Positions 45,564-58,011 are shown, counted from the stretch's first letter. The stretch is DNA of 64,000 bases from Stomoxys calcitrans (GCF_963082655.1 NC_081552.1:55330286-55394285); one strand, 5' to 3'. Translations and numbers: made by a program. The notes: generated from the sequence alone by a model not told the origin.

Positions 45564-46649
45564 CAACAAGTAAAAACGTGCTACGTTCGACCGGGCTGAA
45601 TCTTGGGAAAATACCACCATGGATTCTGCTACAAATTTATAAAAAATAAATTTAGTTGAAGGGCATAAGAGAGAGACCGGTTTACAAGGCACAATTATTG
45701 GAAGACGTTACAGAACACCGCATACAAAATTTCAGCCAAATCGGACAAAAAGGCTTGTAAGGACTCAAGAAGTCAAATCAAGAGATAGGCACAGTTGTTG
45801 AAAGTCATAACAGAACATAACAGAGCATGTAATTTCATTCAAATCGGACAAAAATTGCGGTTTTCAAGAGCTCAACAAGTACCGATTTGAACCGTACTTA
45901 GCACAGTTGTTGGAAGTCATAACAAAACAATGCATGCATAATTTCAGCCAAATCGGACAAAATTACGGCTTCCAGGGACTCAAGAAGTCAAATCGAAAGT
46001 TGTGGTTTATATGGGAGATATATCAAGTGATAGACCGATTTGGACCGTACTTGGCACAGTTGTTGGAAGTCGTAACAGAAAAACCCATGCAAAATTTCAT
46101 TCAAATCGGAAAAAATTGCGGCTTCCAGAGACTCAAGAAGGCTAATCGGGAGATCGGTTTATATGGGAGCTATTGGGTTGCCCAAAAAGTAATTGCGGAT
46201 TTTTCATATAGTCGTCGTTGACAAATTTTTTCGCAACTTGTGACTCTGTAATTGCATTCTTTCTTCTGTCAGTTATCAGCTGTTACTTTTAGCGTGCTTT
46301 AGAAAAAAAGTGTAAAAAAGTATATTTGATTAAAGTACATTCTAAGTTTTATTAAAAATGCATTTACTTTCTTTTAAAAAATCCGCAATTACTTTTTGGG
46401 CAACCCAATATATCATTTGCAGTCCCCAACGAGGTACATCGATAGTAAGTATTTCAAGCGACTAGCCTTACGCGTTCGACCGCCATCGTGATTTCGACAG
46501 ACGGACGGACGGTCGGTCGGAGATGGCTAGATCGACTCAAAACGTCAAGACGATCAAGAATATATATACTGTATGGACGAATGTATAGACGAATATTTCA
46601 AGGTGTTACAAACAGATTAGTATACCCCATCCTATGGTGGTGGGTATAA
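45564..46649 (-). mobile_element. DINE-1-like element, subfamily A, full length, carrying a MITE
   Basis: The head ACAAGTAAAAACGTGCTACG with GTTCGACCGGGCTGAA is at 45565. The 5' block CATCCTATGGTGGTGGGTAT is at 46628-46647. The 236-bp mariner-type MITE at 46173-46408 interrupts one unit. Confidence 0.75.
46173..46408. mobile_element. Mariner-type MITE, copy 1, with TA duplication
   Basis: The ends are TTGGGTTGCCCAAAAAGTAA and its inverse. TA lies on each side (46171-46172 and 46409-46410). The length is 236 bp, with an ATCCGCAATTACTTTTTGGG right end and no ORF. The same ends are carried by a mariner-related MITE seen in many insects (from memory). Confidence 0.85.
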
Positions 46650-46826
46650 AAGAGCAGATCTATTGACTGATTTCACTGAAACTGTGACTTGTATAATCAC
46701 CAGCCCCAATTTAGATATAACTATGGATATGGTAGTGGAGTTATAATAAAATAGGCTGATTATTATATCCATGGTGGTGGGTATCCAAAGTTCGGCACGG
46801 CCGAACTTAACACGTTTTTACTTGTT

Positions 46827-47165
46827 TTCTAATATCATAATTTTAAAGAATTTTTTTTCCGGTGTAGTCGGTTACTCTTGACTTAGCTCAAAACACACTC
46901 ACTTCATATAATGTACGAATACTTTGGCCCATCTAGTATTACACTGAATCCCAAAGACAGCGGCAGATGAACGAAAAGTGTCTCTTTTTTTTGTTTTGTT
47001 ATTTATTTCTATTTGCATTAAAGTCATCATCAATACAACGACATTAGCGTCATGTCTTTGAAGCTTCTTTTATTACATATCTTATTGTTTAAATTTGGTG
47101 TATGTTGATCTCTCTCACTTTCACTCTCTCTCTCTCTCTCTCTCACTAACTATATGCAATTTTTT
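46827..47165. other. No gene; contains a (TC)n run
   Basis: A CT dinucleotide run of about 20 bases lies at 47124-47144. I recognise nothing else. Confidence 0.5.
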
Positions 47166-47167
47166 TA

Positions 47168-47386
47168 AACTTCAAGCTCGAGAAGAAGGGTTAATTTGAT
47201 TTTTAATAAATCGTTTAAATTAATCCAATATTTCGTCCTTTTTTATTGAAGGACATCATCGGGGATATACAACGATTGTCGCCTTAACCGCTGACGTTTA
47301 ACAATCAATGAAAATGGACGAAATATTGAATTAAATAAAACGATTTACTAAAAATCAAATTAAACCTTGGTCTCGAGCCTGAAGTT
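47168..47386. repeat. Large imperfect hairpin, arms of about 80 bp
   Basis: The left arm (AACTTCAAGCTCGAGAAGAA .. TTTCGTCCTTTTTTATTG) pairs with the right arm (CAATGAAAATGGACGAAAT .. TCTCGAGCCTGAAGTT), with a loop of about 57 bases. A few mismatches are present. It could be a small MITE or a foldback; no target duplication is evident. Confidence 0.65.
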
Positions 47387-47390
47387 TCAA

Positions 47391-48254
47391 TCGAAATAAA
47401 TCGGGCTATAGACCGATTCAGACCATAATAGACACGTATGTTGATGGTCCTGAGAGAATCCGTCGTACAAAATTTCAGGCAAATCGGATAATAATTGCGA
47501 TCTCTAGAGGCGCAAGAAGTCAAAATCCCAGGTCGGTTTATATGGCAGCTATATCAGGTTATGAACCGATTTGAACCTTATTTGACGCAGTTGTTAATAG
47601 TAAAAATAAAATACGTCATGCAAAATTTCAGCCAAAGCGGATAGCAATTGCGCCCTCTAGAAGCTCAAGAAATCAAGTCCCCAGATCTGTTTATATGACA
47701 GCTATATCAGGTTATGAACCGATTTGAACCACACTTGGCACAGTTGTGGGATATCATAACAAAACGCTTCGTGCAAAAATGCATTCACATCGGATAAGAA
47801 TTGCGCCCGCTAGAGGCTCAAGAAATCAAGACCCAAGATCGGTTTATATGACAGCTATATCAGGTTATGAACCGATTTGAACCATACTTGGCACAGTTGT
47901 TGGATATCATAACAAAATACTACGTGCAAAATTTCATTCCAATCGGATATGAATTGCGCACTCTAGAGGCTCAAGAAGTCAAGACCCAAGATCGGTTTAT
48001 ATGGCAGCTATATCAGGTTATGGAGCGATTTGAACCATACTTGGCACAATTATTGCATATCATAACAAAACACATAGTGCAAAATTTCATTCCAATCGAA
48101 TAAGAATTGCACCCTCTAGAGGCTCAAGAAGTCAAGACCCAAGATCGGTTTATATGGCAGCTATATCAAAACATGGACCGATATGGCCCATCTACAATAC
48201 CAACCGACCTACACTAATAGAAAGTAGTTGTGCAAAACTTCAAGCGGCTAGCTG
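47391..48254 (-). mobile_element. DINE-1-like element, subfamily A, both tips missing
   Basis: There are five well-kept A units ('ccctctagaggctcaagaagtcaagacccaagatcgg' in pieces, ATGGCAGCTATATCAGGTTA). The left end starts in a unit after the hairpin repeat. The right end stops at CAAGCGGCTAGCTGG where the RTE element begins. Confidence 0.72.
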
Positions 48255-50525
48255 GTTTAGCTGCCATAACACGAGGCATGAATTTGGCTGCGGATTTGTG
48301 GTTAGTGGGAGACTGAAACACCTAGTCTCCAGCTTTACTCCGGTGGATCAGAGGCTAGCCACAATCCCCATAAAAGCCAAATTCTTCAACATCAGCCTTA
48401 TTTGTGGCCATGTCCCGACGGAAGACAACGACGAGCAGATCAAGGATATTTTCTACGAGCGAATTGTGAGAGAATATCACCGCTGCCCGCCCATGATTTT
48501 AATATCACTCCATGGAACATGCCGCGAAATCCATACTTGGGTACCGGAAGCCTCCTCCAAGAAACCCATGGCACGACCAAGAGTGTCGAGATGCTACTGA
48601 AGCCAAGAATGCGGCATATAGAGCAACCCTGCAATCAGTAGCAACGGGCCAGATGAAGGAGATGTATCGGGAGAAAAGGAGAGATAAGAAACGTCTATTC
48701 CACAGAAAGAAAAAGGAAATGGAAAAACGTGAGTGTGAGCGAATTAAGATGTACAGGAGTCAGAATGAAGTCCGGAAACTCTACCAAAGAATGAAACATC
48801 AAACCGATGGCTTTGGTGCAGGCGCATCCTTCTGCAGAGACAAAGAAGGAAATCTGGTAACTGACACAGATAACATGCTGAGGATATGGAAAGAACATTT
48901 TACCCAACTGCTAGTGTCCGACGTTGGTGGCGAAGAGGATACCCCAGAACCAATCCCTGATGATGGTATAGAATGTTTTCCTCCTAGTCAGAATGAGGTC
49001 CAAGTAGCTGTGACCCGACTAAATAATAAGAAGGCAGCAGGAGCCGGCGGGTTATCCGCTGAACTATTTAAGACCAGAGGCGACACGCTGATAAAGCGTA
49101 TGCATCAGCTTATCTGCGCAATCTGGCTAGAAGAACGCCTACCTGATGATTGGAACTTCAGCATACTATGTCTCCTACACAAGAAAGGAGATAAGACGGA
49201 ATGTGCCAACTACAGAGGAATAAGTCTCCTCCCCATCGCATACAAGATACTCTCGAGCGTACTGTGTGAAAGATTAAAACCTAAAGTCAATGAGATAATT
49301 GGGCCCTATCAATGCGGCTTTAGACCTGGTAAATCCACCCTGGGTCAGATATTCACATTGCGCCAAATCCTCGAAAAGACCCGAGAAGGACAAATCAAAG
49401 CCTACCATTTCTTTGTTAACTACAAAGCCGCCTTCGATACTCCTTTACGTTCAAAGGTATTTCAAGCCATGTCTGAGTTTGGTATGCCTGCAAAATTAAT
49501 AAGACTCTGCAGGAAGAATCTTGCTGATACGCGTTCCTCAGTAAGAATAGGAAAGAATCTCTCCGAACCATTTAATACCAAACGAGGTTTTAGACAAGGA
49601 GAAAGCTTCTCGTGTGATCTCTTTAATATCCTGTTGGACAAGATTATAGGAGAAGCAGATGTGAATAGATATGGCACACTTATCACAAGAGAACACATGC
49701 TACTCGTTTATGCCGACGACATCGATATCATAGGTCGGTTACCGGAAGTAGTAACTGCAGCCTTTGAAAGAATCGAAAGAGAGTCAGTGAAAATGGGTCT
49801 GGCAGTAAATGGAGATTAGACGAAATGGATGGTTTCAACTCCCAAAAAGCCTTGCACAACCAAGCAGATAAAGAAAATGGAGAAAGTTGGGAACCACAAC
49901 TTTTAGACAGTCAGTAGCTTTATTTACCTCGGCACCGGCGTAACCGAAACGAATGACACCAGTTTTGAGATAAAGCGAAGAATAATACTGGCAAACAGAT
50001 GCTACTTTGGACTAAGTAAGCAGTTTAAAAACAAGGCCCCCTTTCGACAGACGAAGATTACACTATACAAGACGCTGATATTACCTGCGTTGTTATATGG
50101 TTCTGAACGGGTACTTGTGAAAGCATATGAGGCAGTGCTTGGATTATTTGAGAGAAAGATTGTTCGTAAAATATATGGACCAGTTTGCGATAATGGGGAA
50201 TATAGGCGACGTATTAACCACGAGCTGTATGAGCTGTATGACGACGATAGCATAGTTACACGCATCAAAAAAAAAAAACGGCGTTGGCTAGGTCATGTTG
50301 TCAGAATGGATGAGGAAGCTCCAGCAAAGAAGTCTTTTAAAGACAAACACGGTGGTACACGCAAACCGGGAAGACCAAAAGCCCGATGGAAAGATCAAGT
50401 TGTGGGAGACACCTCGAAACTTAGTGTCAGAGATTTTAGAATGAGCGCAGAAGATCCAGACGTTTGGAACGCTATTCTACGTTCGGCTAGTGTAACAAAT
50501 ATAAAAGTAAAGTAAGTAAGTAAAT
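48255..50525 (+). pseudogene. RTE-like non-LTR retrotransposon, best preserved LINE in the window
   Basis: A piece of the AP endonuclease is readable first (GFVVSGRLKHL, FFNISLICGHVPTEDNDEQI, to 48490). A deletion and frame change follow at about 48490-48516. From 48512 to 50515 one frame covers the RT and C-terminus: RNPWHDQECRDATE, LLHKKGDKTECANYRGISLL, YQCGFRPGKSTLGQIFTLRQ, VNYKAAFDTP, RQGESFSCDLFN and an intact YADD (LLVYADDIDIIGR). The C-terminal block is KKRRWLGHVVRMDEEAP with KARWKDQVVGD. The frame is stopped by TAG at 49817-49819 and 49904-49906. The 3' end is an (AAGT)n-like tail (AAAGTAAAGTAAGTAAGTAA). The endonuclease type is the one fused in ruminant Cfdp2, which points to the RTE clade. 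It probably cannot move on its own. Confidence 0.85.
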
Positions 50526-50565
50526 CGTTTTGGCTTTAAGTTTGTTCGAAGAGGAAGATGTAAAA

Positions 50566-50995
50566 AACAAGTAAAAGCGTGCCAAATTCAGTCGGACCAT
50601 TGATTCCTCTAAAAATTTACCCTTATTAACTGAGTTTCCATTTAAATTATTTTGGTCTCAAAAAGTCATATCGGGATATCGGTACTAAAAATGTCCTATA
50701 TCACCATATTGACCTATTCGGATACGGAACTTGGTACTGATGTCGTAAGTCATAAGATGGGGTTATGCCAAATTAGTTGACAATTTAGCCTTCTAAGGGC
50801 TAAAGAAGATAAATCCGGGGACCAGTTTATAATTGAGCAATATCTGTTTATAGACCGATTCGGATCATACTTTGCATAGATGTTGGAAGTCATAACTCAA
50901 GTCTTTGTTCCATATTTCATCCAAGTCGGATGAAAATTGAGGCTTCTAATTGCTGAAGAAGTCGTATCCGCCTATCGGTTTATATGCACTCAACC
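50566..50995 (-). mobile_element. DINE-1-like element, subfamily A, 3' part
   Basis: The head AAACAAGTAAAAGCGTGCCA is present with a poor hairpin. Two to three diverged units follow, and it ends before the GTCC-type run. Confidence 0.6.
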
Positions 50996-50999
50996 AAAT

Positions 51000-51204
51000 T
51001 TGTTATTGAAAACAGCAAAAATGTTTGGCGAAAATGGGTAAGCTGACATTACTGCTGTTTCAGCAAACATTGGGCTGCTGTATTACCAAACATTTCTTAT
51101 TGCTATTTCAACTCACAAAATCTGTTGTTGTGAGTGCACAAGACTGCTGAAAAAAAAAATTGTATGCTACTTTTTATGGTTACCTGTTACTTGTTTTGAT
51201 TATT
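51000..51204. repeat. CAGCAG-rich short repeat, copy 2
   Basis: ACATTACTGCTGTTTCAGCA and GACTGCTGAAAAAAAAAA resemble the copy at 19846-20030. Ends are uncertain. Confidence 0.4.
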
Positions 51205-51758
<554 letters not shown>

Positions 51759-51761
51759 GGG

Positions 51762-51868
51762 CCCGCTCCACTGCGCCTTCTTTTACTTTATATGGAACAA
51801 AAGTTTCCTTGGAATATTTATTTTCAACAATTAAAGAGCTTTTAGTGAAATACCATGCTACGAAAATA
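51762..51868 (+). mobile_element. Family E head fragment
   Basis: ACCCGGGCCCGCTCCACTGC, CTTCTTTTACTTTATATGG and CATGCTACGAAAATA match the head at 15117. It is cut by the MITE that follows. Confidence 0.65.
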
Positions 51869-52105
51869 TTGGGTTGCCCAAAAAGTAATTGCGGATTTCT
51901 CATATAGTCGGCGTTGACAATTTTTTTCACAGCTTGCGACTCTGTAATTGCATTCTTTCTTCTGTCAGTTATCAGCTGTTACTTTTAGCTTGCTTTAGAA
52001 AAAAAGTGTAAAAAAAGTTTATTTGATTAAAGTTCATTCTAAGTTTTATTAAAAATGCATTTACTTTCTTTTAAGAAATCCGCTATTACTTTTTGGGCAA
52101 CCTAA
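51869..52105. mobile_element. Mariner-type MITE, copy 2
   Basis: TTGGGTTGCCCAAAAAGTAA at the left and ACTTTTTGGGCAACCTAA at the right, with TA at 51867-51868 and 52106-52107. It is 237 bp long and closely similar to the copy at 46173-46408. Confidence 0.85.
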
Positions 52106-52113
52106 TATATAGA

Positions 52114-52352
52114 CTAGCTGAGCCCGGCCCGCTCTGCTGCGCCCGATTATGCTATGTTGGAGAGTACTCTAAATTTGAAAATTTCTGTGTAATTATAGTT
52201 GAAAATTTATTCCATTTTACCTATGGATTTTTCTACACTCAACTTCCCCTTATTTAAACTCCACATCGCAATGGTCAGTAAAAGTCCTTCTTGGGGTGTG
52301 GTGGACCCCCAGAGACTTGGTCCCAAAAGTGAAAGTCAATTTCGTGCTCTTA
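52114..52352 (+). mobile_element. Family E head fragment, second lineage
   Basis: CTAGCTGAGCCCGGCCCGCT is followed by a different inner sequence and one module (CACATCGCAATGGTCAGTAA). It passes directly into a subfamily B unit at about 52352. Confidence 0.55.
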
Positions 52353-53273
52353 TGGCCCCCAAACCTAAAACCGAGAAATCGGTCTATATGGCAGCTATAT
52401 CCAAAGCTGGACCGATCTGAGCCAAATTGACGAAGAATGTCGAGAACCCTATCACAACTCACTGTCCCAAATTTCAGCAAAATCGGATAATAAATGTGGC
52501 TTTTATGGGCTTAAGACCCTAAATCGGAGGATTGGTCTATATGGCAGCTGTATCTAATCTAATTGTATGTATCCAAATTGACGAAGAATGTCGAAGGACC
52601 TAAGACAACTCACTGTCCTCAATTTCAGCAAAATCGGATAATAAATGTGGCTTTTATGGGCCTTAGACCCTAAATCGGAGGATTGGTCTATATGGCAGCT
52701 GTATCTAAATCTGGATCGATCTGGGCCAAATTGACGAAAGATGTCGAAGGGCCTAACGCAATTCACTGTCCTCAATTTCAGCAAAATCGGATTGTAAATG
52801 TGGCTTTTATTGGCCCTAAATCGGCGGATCGTTCTATATGGCAGCTATATCCAAATCTGGATCGATCTGGGCCAAATTGACGAAGAATGTCGAAGGACCT
52901 AAGACAACTCACTGTCCTCAATTTCAGCAAAATCGGATAGTAAATGTGGCTTTTATTGGCCTAAGACCCTAAATCGGCGGATCGGTCTATATGGGCGCTA
53001 TATCAAGATATAGTCCGATATAGTCCATCTTCGAACTTAACCTGCTTATGGACAAAAAAAAGATTCTGTGCAAAGTTTCAGCTCAATATCTCTATTTTTG
53101 AAGACTGTAGCGTGATTTCAACAGACAGACGGACGGACATGTCTAGATCGTCTTAGATTTTTACACTGATCAAGAATATATATACTTTATAGGGTCGGAA
53201 ATGGATATTTCGATGTGTTGCAAACGGAATGACAAAATGAATATACCCCCATCCTTCGGTAGTGGGTATAAAA
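52353..53273 (-). mobile_element. DINE-1-like element, subfamily B, 3' end missing
   Basis: Four to five B units (AATCGGATAATAAATGTGGC), ACAGACAGACGGACGGACAT at 53123-53142, and the 5' block CATCCTTCGGTAGTGGGTAT at 53251-53270. Confidence 0.75.
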
Positions 53274-53451
53274 ATTGCCTCTCATACTACGGTTACAATT
53301 TATCGTATCGATTCGTATTCTTGTAAAATAATTTTATTTTCTGAAGAAATGCTTATTGCTAATCCTAACGATAAACCTTAACCCGCAGATAGGTGTGCGT
53401 AAGTGACTTATCGTCCCGTTACATTCAAAAAGTGGGTAATTTACAAACAGT

Positions 53452-54376
53452 TGTTATACCCTCCACCAGGGGATGGTGTAACACCTCGAAATATGCATCA
53501 GAGACCATGTCATTTTAAGTCGATCTAGCAATGTCCGTCCGTTCGTCCGTCCGTCGAAAGCACGTTAACTTTCGAAGGAGTGAAGCTAGGCGCATCAAAT
53601 TTTGCACAAATACTTTTTATTAGTGTAGGTCGGTTGGGATTGTAAATGGGCCAAATCGGTCAATAATTTGATATAGCTGACATATAAACTAATCTTGGGT
53701 CTTGACTTCTTGAGTCTCTAGAGGGCGCAATTCTCATCCGATTTTACTGAAATTTTGCAAGACGTGTTTTGGTATCATTTCCACAAACTGTGATAAGTAT
53801 GATTCAAATCGGTTCATAATTTGGTATAGCTATCATATGAAAGCAATCTTAGATCTTGACTTCTTGAGCCAAGAGAGCGCGCAACTCTCATCCGATTTGG
53901 CTGAAATTTTGCATGAGGTGTTTTGTTATGACTTCCAATAACTGTGCTAGGTATGGCGCAAATCAGTACATAACCTGATATAGCTTCCAAATAAACCGAT
54001 CTGGGGTCTTGACTTCTTGAGCCTCTAGACTGCTCAATTTTTATCCGATTTGGCAGACATTTTTTACAACGGCTTCTCTTATGGCCTTCAACATGCGTGA
54101 CCATATTAAAGGTCGGAATCGATATATAGCTTGATACAGCTCCCATATAATATCCGAAAGAACTGAAATATTATACAATGACTTCTACAATGTTCAGCAT
54201 TCATTTATGGTTCGAATCGGACTATAACTTTATATAGCTCCAATAGTATAACAGTTCTTATTCAATATACTTTGTTTGCCTAAAAAGAGATACCGCGCAT
54301 AGTACTCGACAAATGAGATCAATGGTGGAGGGTATATGAGATTCGGCCCGGCCGAACTTAGCACGCTCTTACTCGT
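53452..54376 (+). mobile_element. DINE-1-like element, subfamily A, full length
   Basis: The 5' block GTTATACCCTCCACCAGGGG is at 53452 and the run GTCCGTCCGTTCGTCCGTCC at 53533. Four A units follow, with the end GATTCGGCCCGGCCGAACTT and CTTACTCG at 54341-54376. The TATATATTC block is deleted. 53274-53451 is unrecognised. Confidence 0.78.
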
Positions 54377-55057
54377 TTTTTGTTTACCGATTGCTGCTTA
54401 ATATAAGGCGTGTTCGCGTACTTATCCAGTAACAATTTGCCAGTACACATTTGGAAAAGAATAAGTAATTTCTGCTGCGAAAACAAAACTCTAGCAGAAA
54501 TTGACAACCTCTTCTTTACAAATCCCCAACTCTTTTCCGGCTTCACACTCTCTCATACACCACTTCTGTGGTACAGGGTATTATAACTTAGTGCATTTGT
54601 TTGTAACACACAGAAGGAAGAGAGCTAGATCCATTGATAAGTATACCGATCGACTCAGAATCATTTACTGATTCGATTTAGCTATGTCCGTCTGTCCATG
54701 TTAATTTGTGTACAAACTACAGGTCACAGTTTTCATCGATCATCTTTCGATTCTCTCGAAATTTGGCAGGAAGGGTTTTATAATGACTTTCGACATTACT
54801 TGAGAATTTCATGGAAATCAGTTCAGATTTAGATATAACTCCCATATATTTATATATCGCCCGATTTTAACTTCTAGAGTAACATCAAGAGCATTTGATA
54901 ACCAATCTTGCCAAAATTTTGTACAACGCTTTCCTCGACGACTACCACAATATCTGAAAAGTTTGCTGGAAATCGGTTCAGATTTATATATAGCTCCCAT
55001 ATATATGTTCGTCCGATTTTGAGAAATATTGCATTAAAGTTCCCATTTATTAACCTT

Positions 55058-57150
55058 CTAGCTGATCGGGGCCCGCTTCACTGCGCCTTCTTTTACTTTT
55101 TATGGAACAAAAGTTTCCTTGGAATATTTATTTTCGACAATTAAAGAGCTTTTAGTGAAATACCATGCTACGAAAATAGTATATCGGTTGACTAACAGTT
55201 TAACAATATAAGTGCCTTTATCTGAACCCCATATGATCTTTATTGGTCTACGAATTTAAGTTTGGATGTAAGGTGTACTCCAAAAATATTATAAATTAAA
55301 ATACTTTATTTCAGCCTAATATTCTCATGATGTCTGATTTAGGGGTGTTTTTGGGGGAGAGTTGGTCCCCCAGATACTTGGCCCTGAAAAAATGTCAGCA
55401 TCGTGCTCTTCTCAAAAATACAATTTATTTAAACCCCATAGTACCATTGGCCTAAGAGGAGTTTACAGGATGAGGCGTCCTCCAAACACATGACCCAAAA
55501 ATAGGTTATCAAATTCGTTTTCAAATCTCAAATACCTTTCATTTGAGCCACATATTGGAATGGTCGAAAAATTTTTTTCCTTTGGGGGTGTTTTGGGAAA
55601 AGGGTGATGCTCTAAATACATGGTCCTACATTTGGATATCAAATTCGTATTCTACTCCCAAATACCTTTATTTGAGCCCCATAGTTTACAGGATGAGGCG
55701 TCCTCCAAACACATGACCCAAAAATAGGTTATCAAATTCGTTTTCAAATCTCAAATACCTTTCATTTGAGCCACATATTGGAATGGTCGAAAAATTTTTT
55801 TCCTTTGGGGGTGTTTTGGGAAAAGGGTGATGCTCTAAATACATGGTCCTACATTTGGATATCAAATTCGTATTCTACTCCCAAATACCTTTATTTGAGC
55901 CCCATATTGCGATGGTCAGTAAAAAACATGTCCACAGAAAATTGGTCCCGAAAGTGGGTATCAATTCTGGCTCTACCCCCAAAAACCTTTCATTTAAGCT
56001 CTACATTGACATGGCCGGTAAATATGCCCGATTTAGGGGTGTTTTGGGGAGTGGGGTGGTCCCCCAAACACTAAGCCCTGAAAATACAACAGCAACGTGT
56101 TCTTTTCTCAGATATCTATATATAATTTATTTGAACCCCATATTGCCATTGGCCTCAAATTTGATATCAAATTTGTTTTCTAATCTGATTTAAACTCCTT
56201 ATTGCAAAAGTCAGCAAATATATCCTGTTTGGGGTATTGGACCTAAAAACTATAAATATTTAGTTCCAATCTCTTTAAGACCCAAATTATCTTGGTGAGC
56301 AAATACGTCCTATTTGGGGGTTATTATGGTGGTGGGGCGTCCCCTAGACAGTTGGCCCCTAATGTTGATATTAGATACGTGGTCTACTCACAAATATCTT
56401 TAATTTGAGCCCCACATTTCCATAGTCGGCAAACATGACCGGCTTGGGGGGTGTTTCGGGGGATGGGAGGCCACTCAATAAATTGGCCTTGAAAATATAT
56501 ATCGGATTCGTGTTCTACTCTAAAAACCCTCTTATTTGAGTCTCATATTACAACAGTCAGCAAATACTTCCTATTTGGGTGGTATTGTGGGGGTGGGGTT
56601 GGCCCCATAGACACTTTTCCCGAATATTGATATCAGATTCGTGCTTTACTCCCAAAGACCTTTCATTTGAGTCCCATATTGCCATGGTCGGTAAATATGT
56701 AGGATTTAGGGGTATTTGGGGGGTTGGGGTGGTCCCCCTAACACTTGGTCCGACAATTGGATATCAGATACATTTTTTTCTCTTAAATGCCTATAATTTG
56801 AGTCCGATATTGTCGTGATTGGTCTAAATATATGTTTGGTAGGTTTAAGAGTGTTAGACAGCCCCCTAGGTACCCCATCCGAAATTTGGATATCAAATTT
56901 TTATTTTTAGGGTACTATATGAGAGCACACAAAATTTGGCTTAAATCGCACCACAAATCTCCGAGATCTGGCGTTTCTGAAAATTAGGGTAAGGGGGAGG
57001 GTCCGCCTCCCTTCAGATATCAAAAAATGTAGTACCTTATTTTCACCACGGGGTCATTATGCACCATCAGTGAAAATTTCAAGAAAATCGGTTCTATAGA
57101 CTAAGGAACACACAAACATACAAACAAACAAACACAAATTGTTATATATA
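55058..57150 (+). mobile_element. Family E element, head to tail, about 2.1 kb
   Basis: The head CTAGCTGATCGGGGCCCGCT and CTTCTTTTACTTTTTATGG are at the left. About ten modules follow ('tatttgagccccatattgc', 'ggtcagtaaa', 'ggggtgttttgggg', 'tggatatcaaattcgtattct'). The tail has AAATTTCAAGAAAATCGGTT-type text, ACAAACATACAAACAAACAA and TTGTTATATATA. No ORF has a recognisable domain. It differs from the foldback copy in having two different ends. Class unknown. Confidence 0.65.
55461..55906 (+). repeat. Tandem duplication, 2 x 223 bp, identical by eye
   Basis: The block starting GTTTACAGGATGAGGCGTCC at 55461 recurs at 55684 with no difference that I can see over 223 bases. The other modules of this element are diverged from each other. 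Confidence 0.9.
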
Positions 57151-57404
57151 AGATTCTCTCGAAATGTAGCAGGAGTGATTTTTGATAACTTTCGACATTG
57201 CTAGTGAATATCATAGAAATCAGTTCAGATTTAGATATAGCTACCATATATGAGTCGCCCGATTTTCACTTCCAGAGCCATTGCAAGCGCATTTATTGAC
57301 CTATATTGCCAAATTTTTGCACAACGCTTTCCTCGACGACTGCCTCAGTATCTGAGAAGTTTCTCGAAATCGGTTCAGAATTAGGTATACCTCCCATATA
57401 TATA

Positions 57405-58011
57405 AAGGGTGATTTTTTTGAGGTTAGGATTTTCATGCATTAGTATTTGACAGATCACGTGGGATTTCAGACATGGTGTCAAAGAGAAAGATGCTCAGTA
57501 TGCTTTGACATTTCATCATGAATAGACTTACTAACGAGCAACGCTTGCAAATCATTGAATTTTATTACCAAAATCAGTGTTCGGTTCGAAATGTGTTCAT
57601 TCACCGTAACGTTGCGTCCAACAGCATCTTTGAAAAAATACGGTCCAATGATTCCACCAGCGTACAAACCACACCAAACAGTGCATTTTTCGGGATGCAT
57701 GGGCAGTTCTTGAACGGCTTCTGGTTGCTCTTCACTCCAAATGCGGCAATTTTGCTTATTTACGTAGCCATTCAACCAGAAATGAGCCTCATCGCTGAAC
57801 AAAACTTGTCAAAATTTGAACACATTTCGAACCGAACACTGATTTTGGTAATAAAATTCAATGATTTGCAAGCGTTGCTCGTTAGTAAGTCTATTCATGA
57901 TGAAATGTCAAAGCATACTGAGCATCTTTCTCTTTGACACCATGTCTGAAATCCCACGTGATCTGTCAAATACTAATGCATGAAAATCCTAACCTCAAAA
58001 AAATCACCCTA
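57405..58011 (-). mobile_element. Tc1/mariner derivative with 195-bp inverted arms, copy 2
   Basis: The same 607 bp as the copy at 29408-30014, with the middle in the opposite orientation. TA flanks at 57403-57404 and 58012-58013. I see only one difference in the middle and one at the last base of the right end (A for T). The transposase block FSDEAHFWLNG is on the minus strand. The near identity implies recent movement or a recent common source. Confidence 0.9.

Larger units (their letters stand above)
45367..46826 (+). mobile_element. DINE-1-like subfamily B copy, split by a subfamily A copy
   Basis: B units occur at 45367-45563. After the inserted A copy they resume at 46650 and end with GTTCGGCACGGCCGAACTTA and TTTTTACTTG at 46790-46823. 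Confidence 0.65.
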
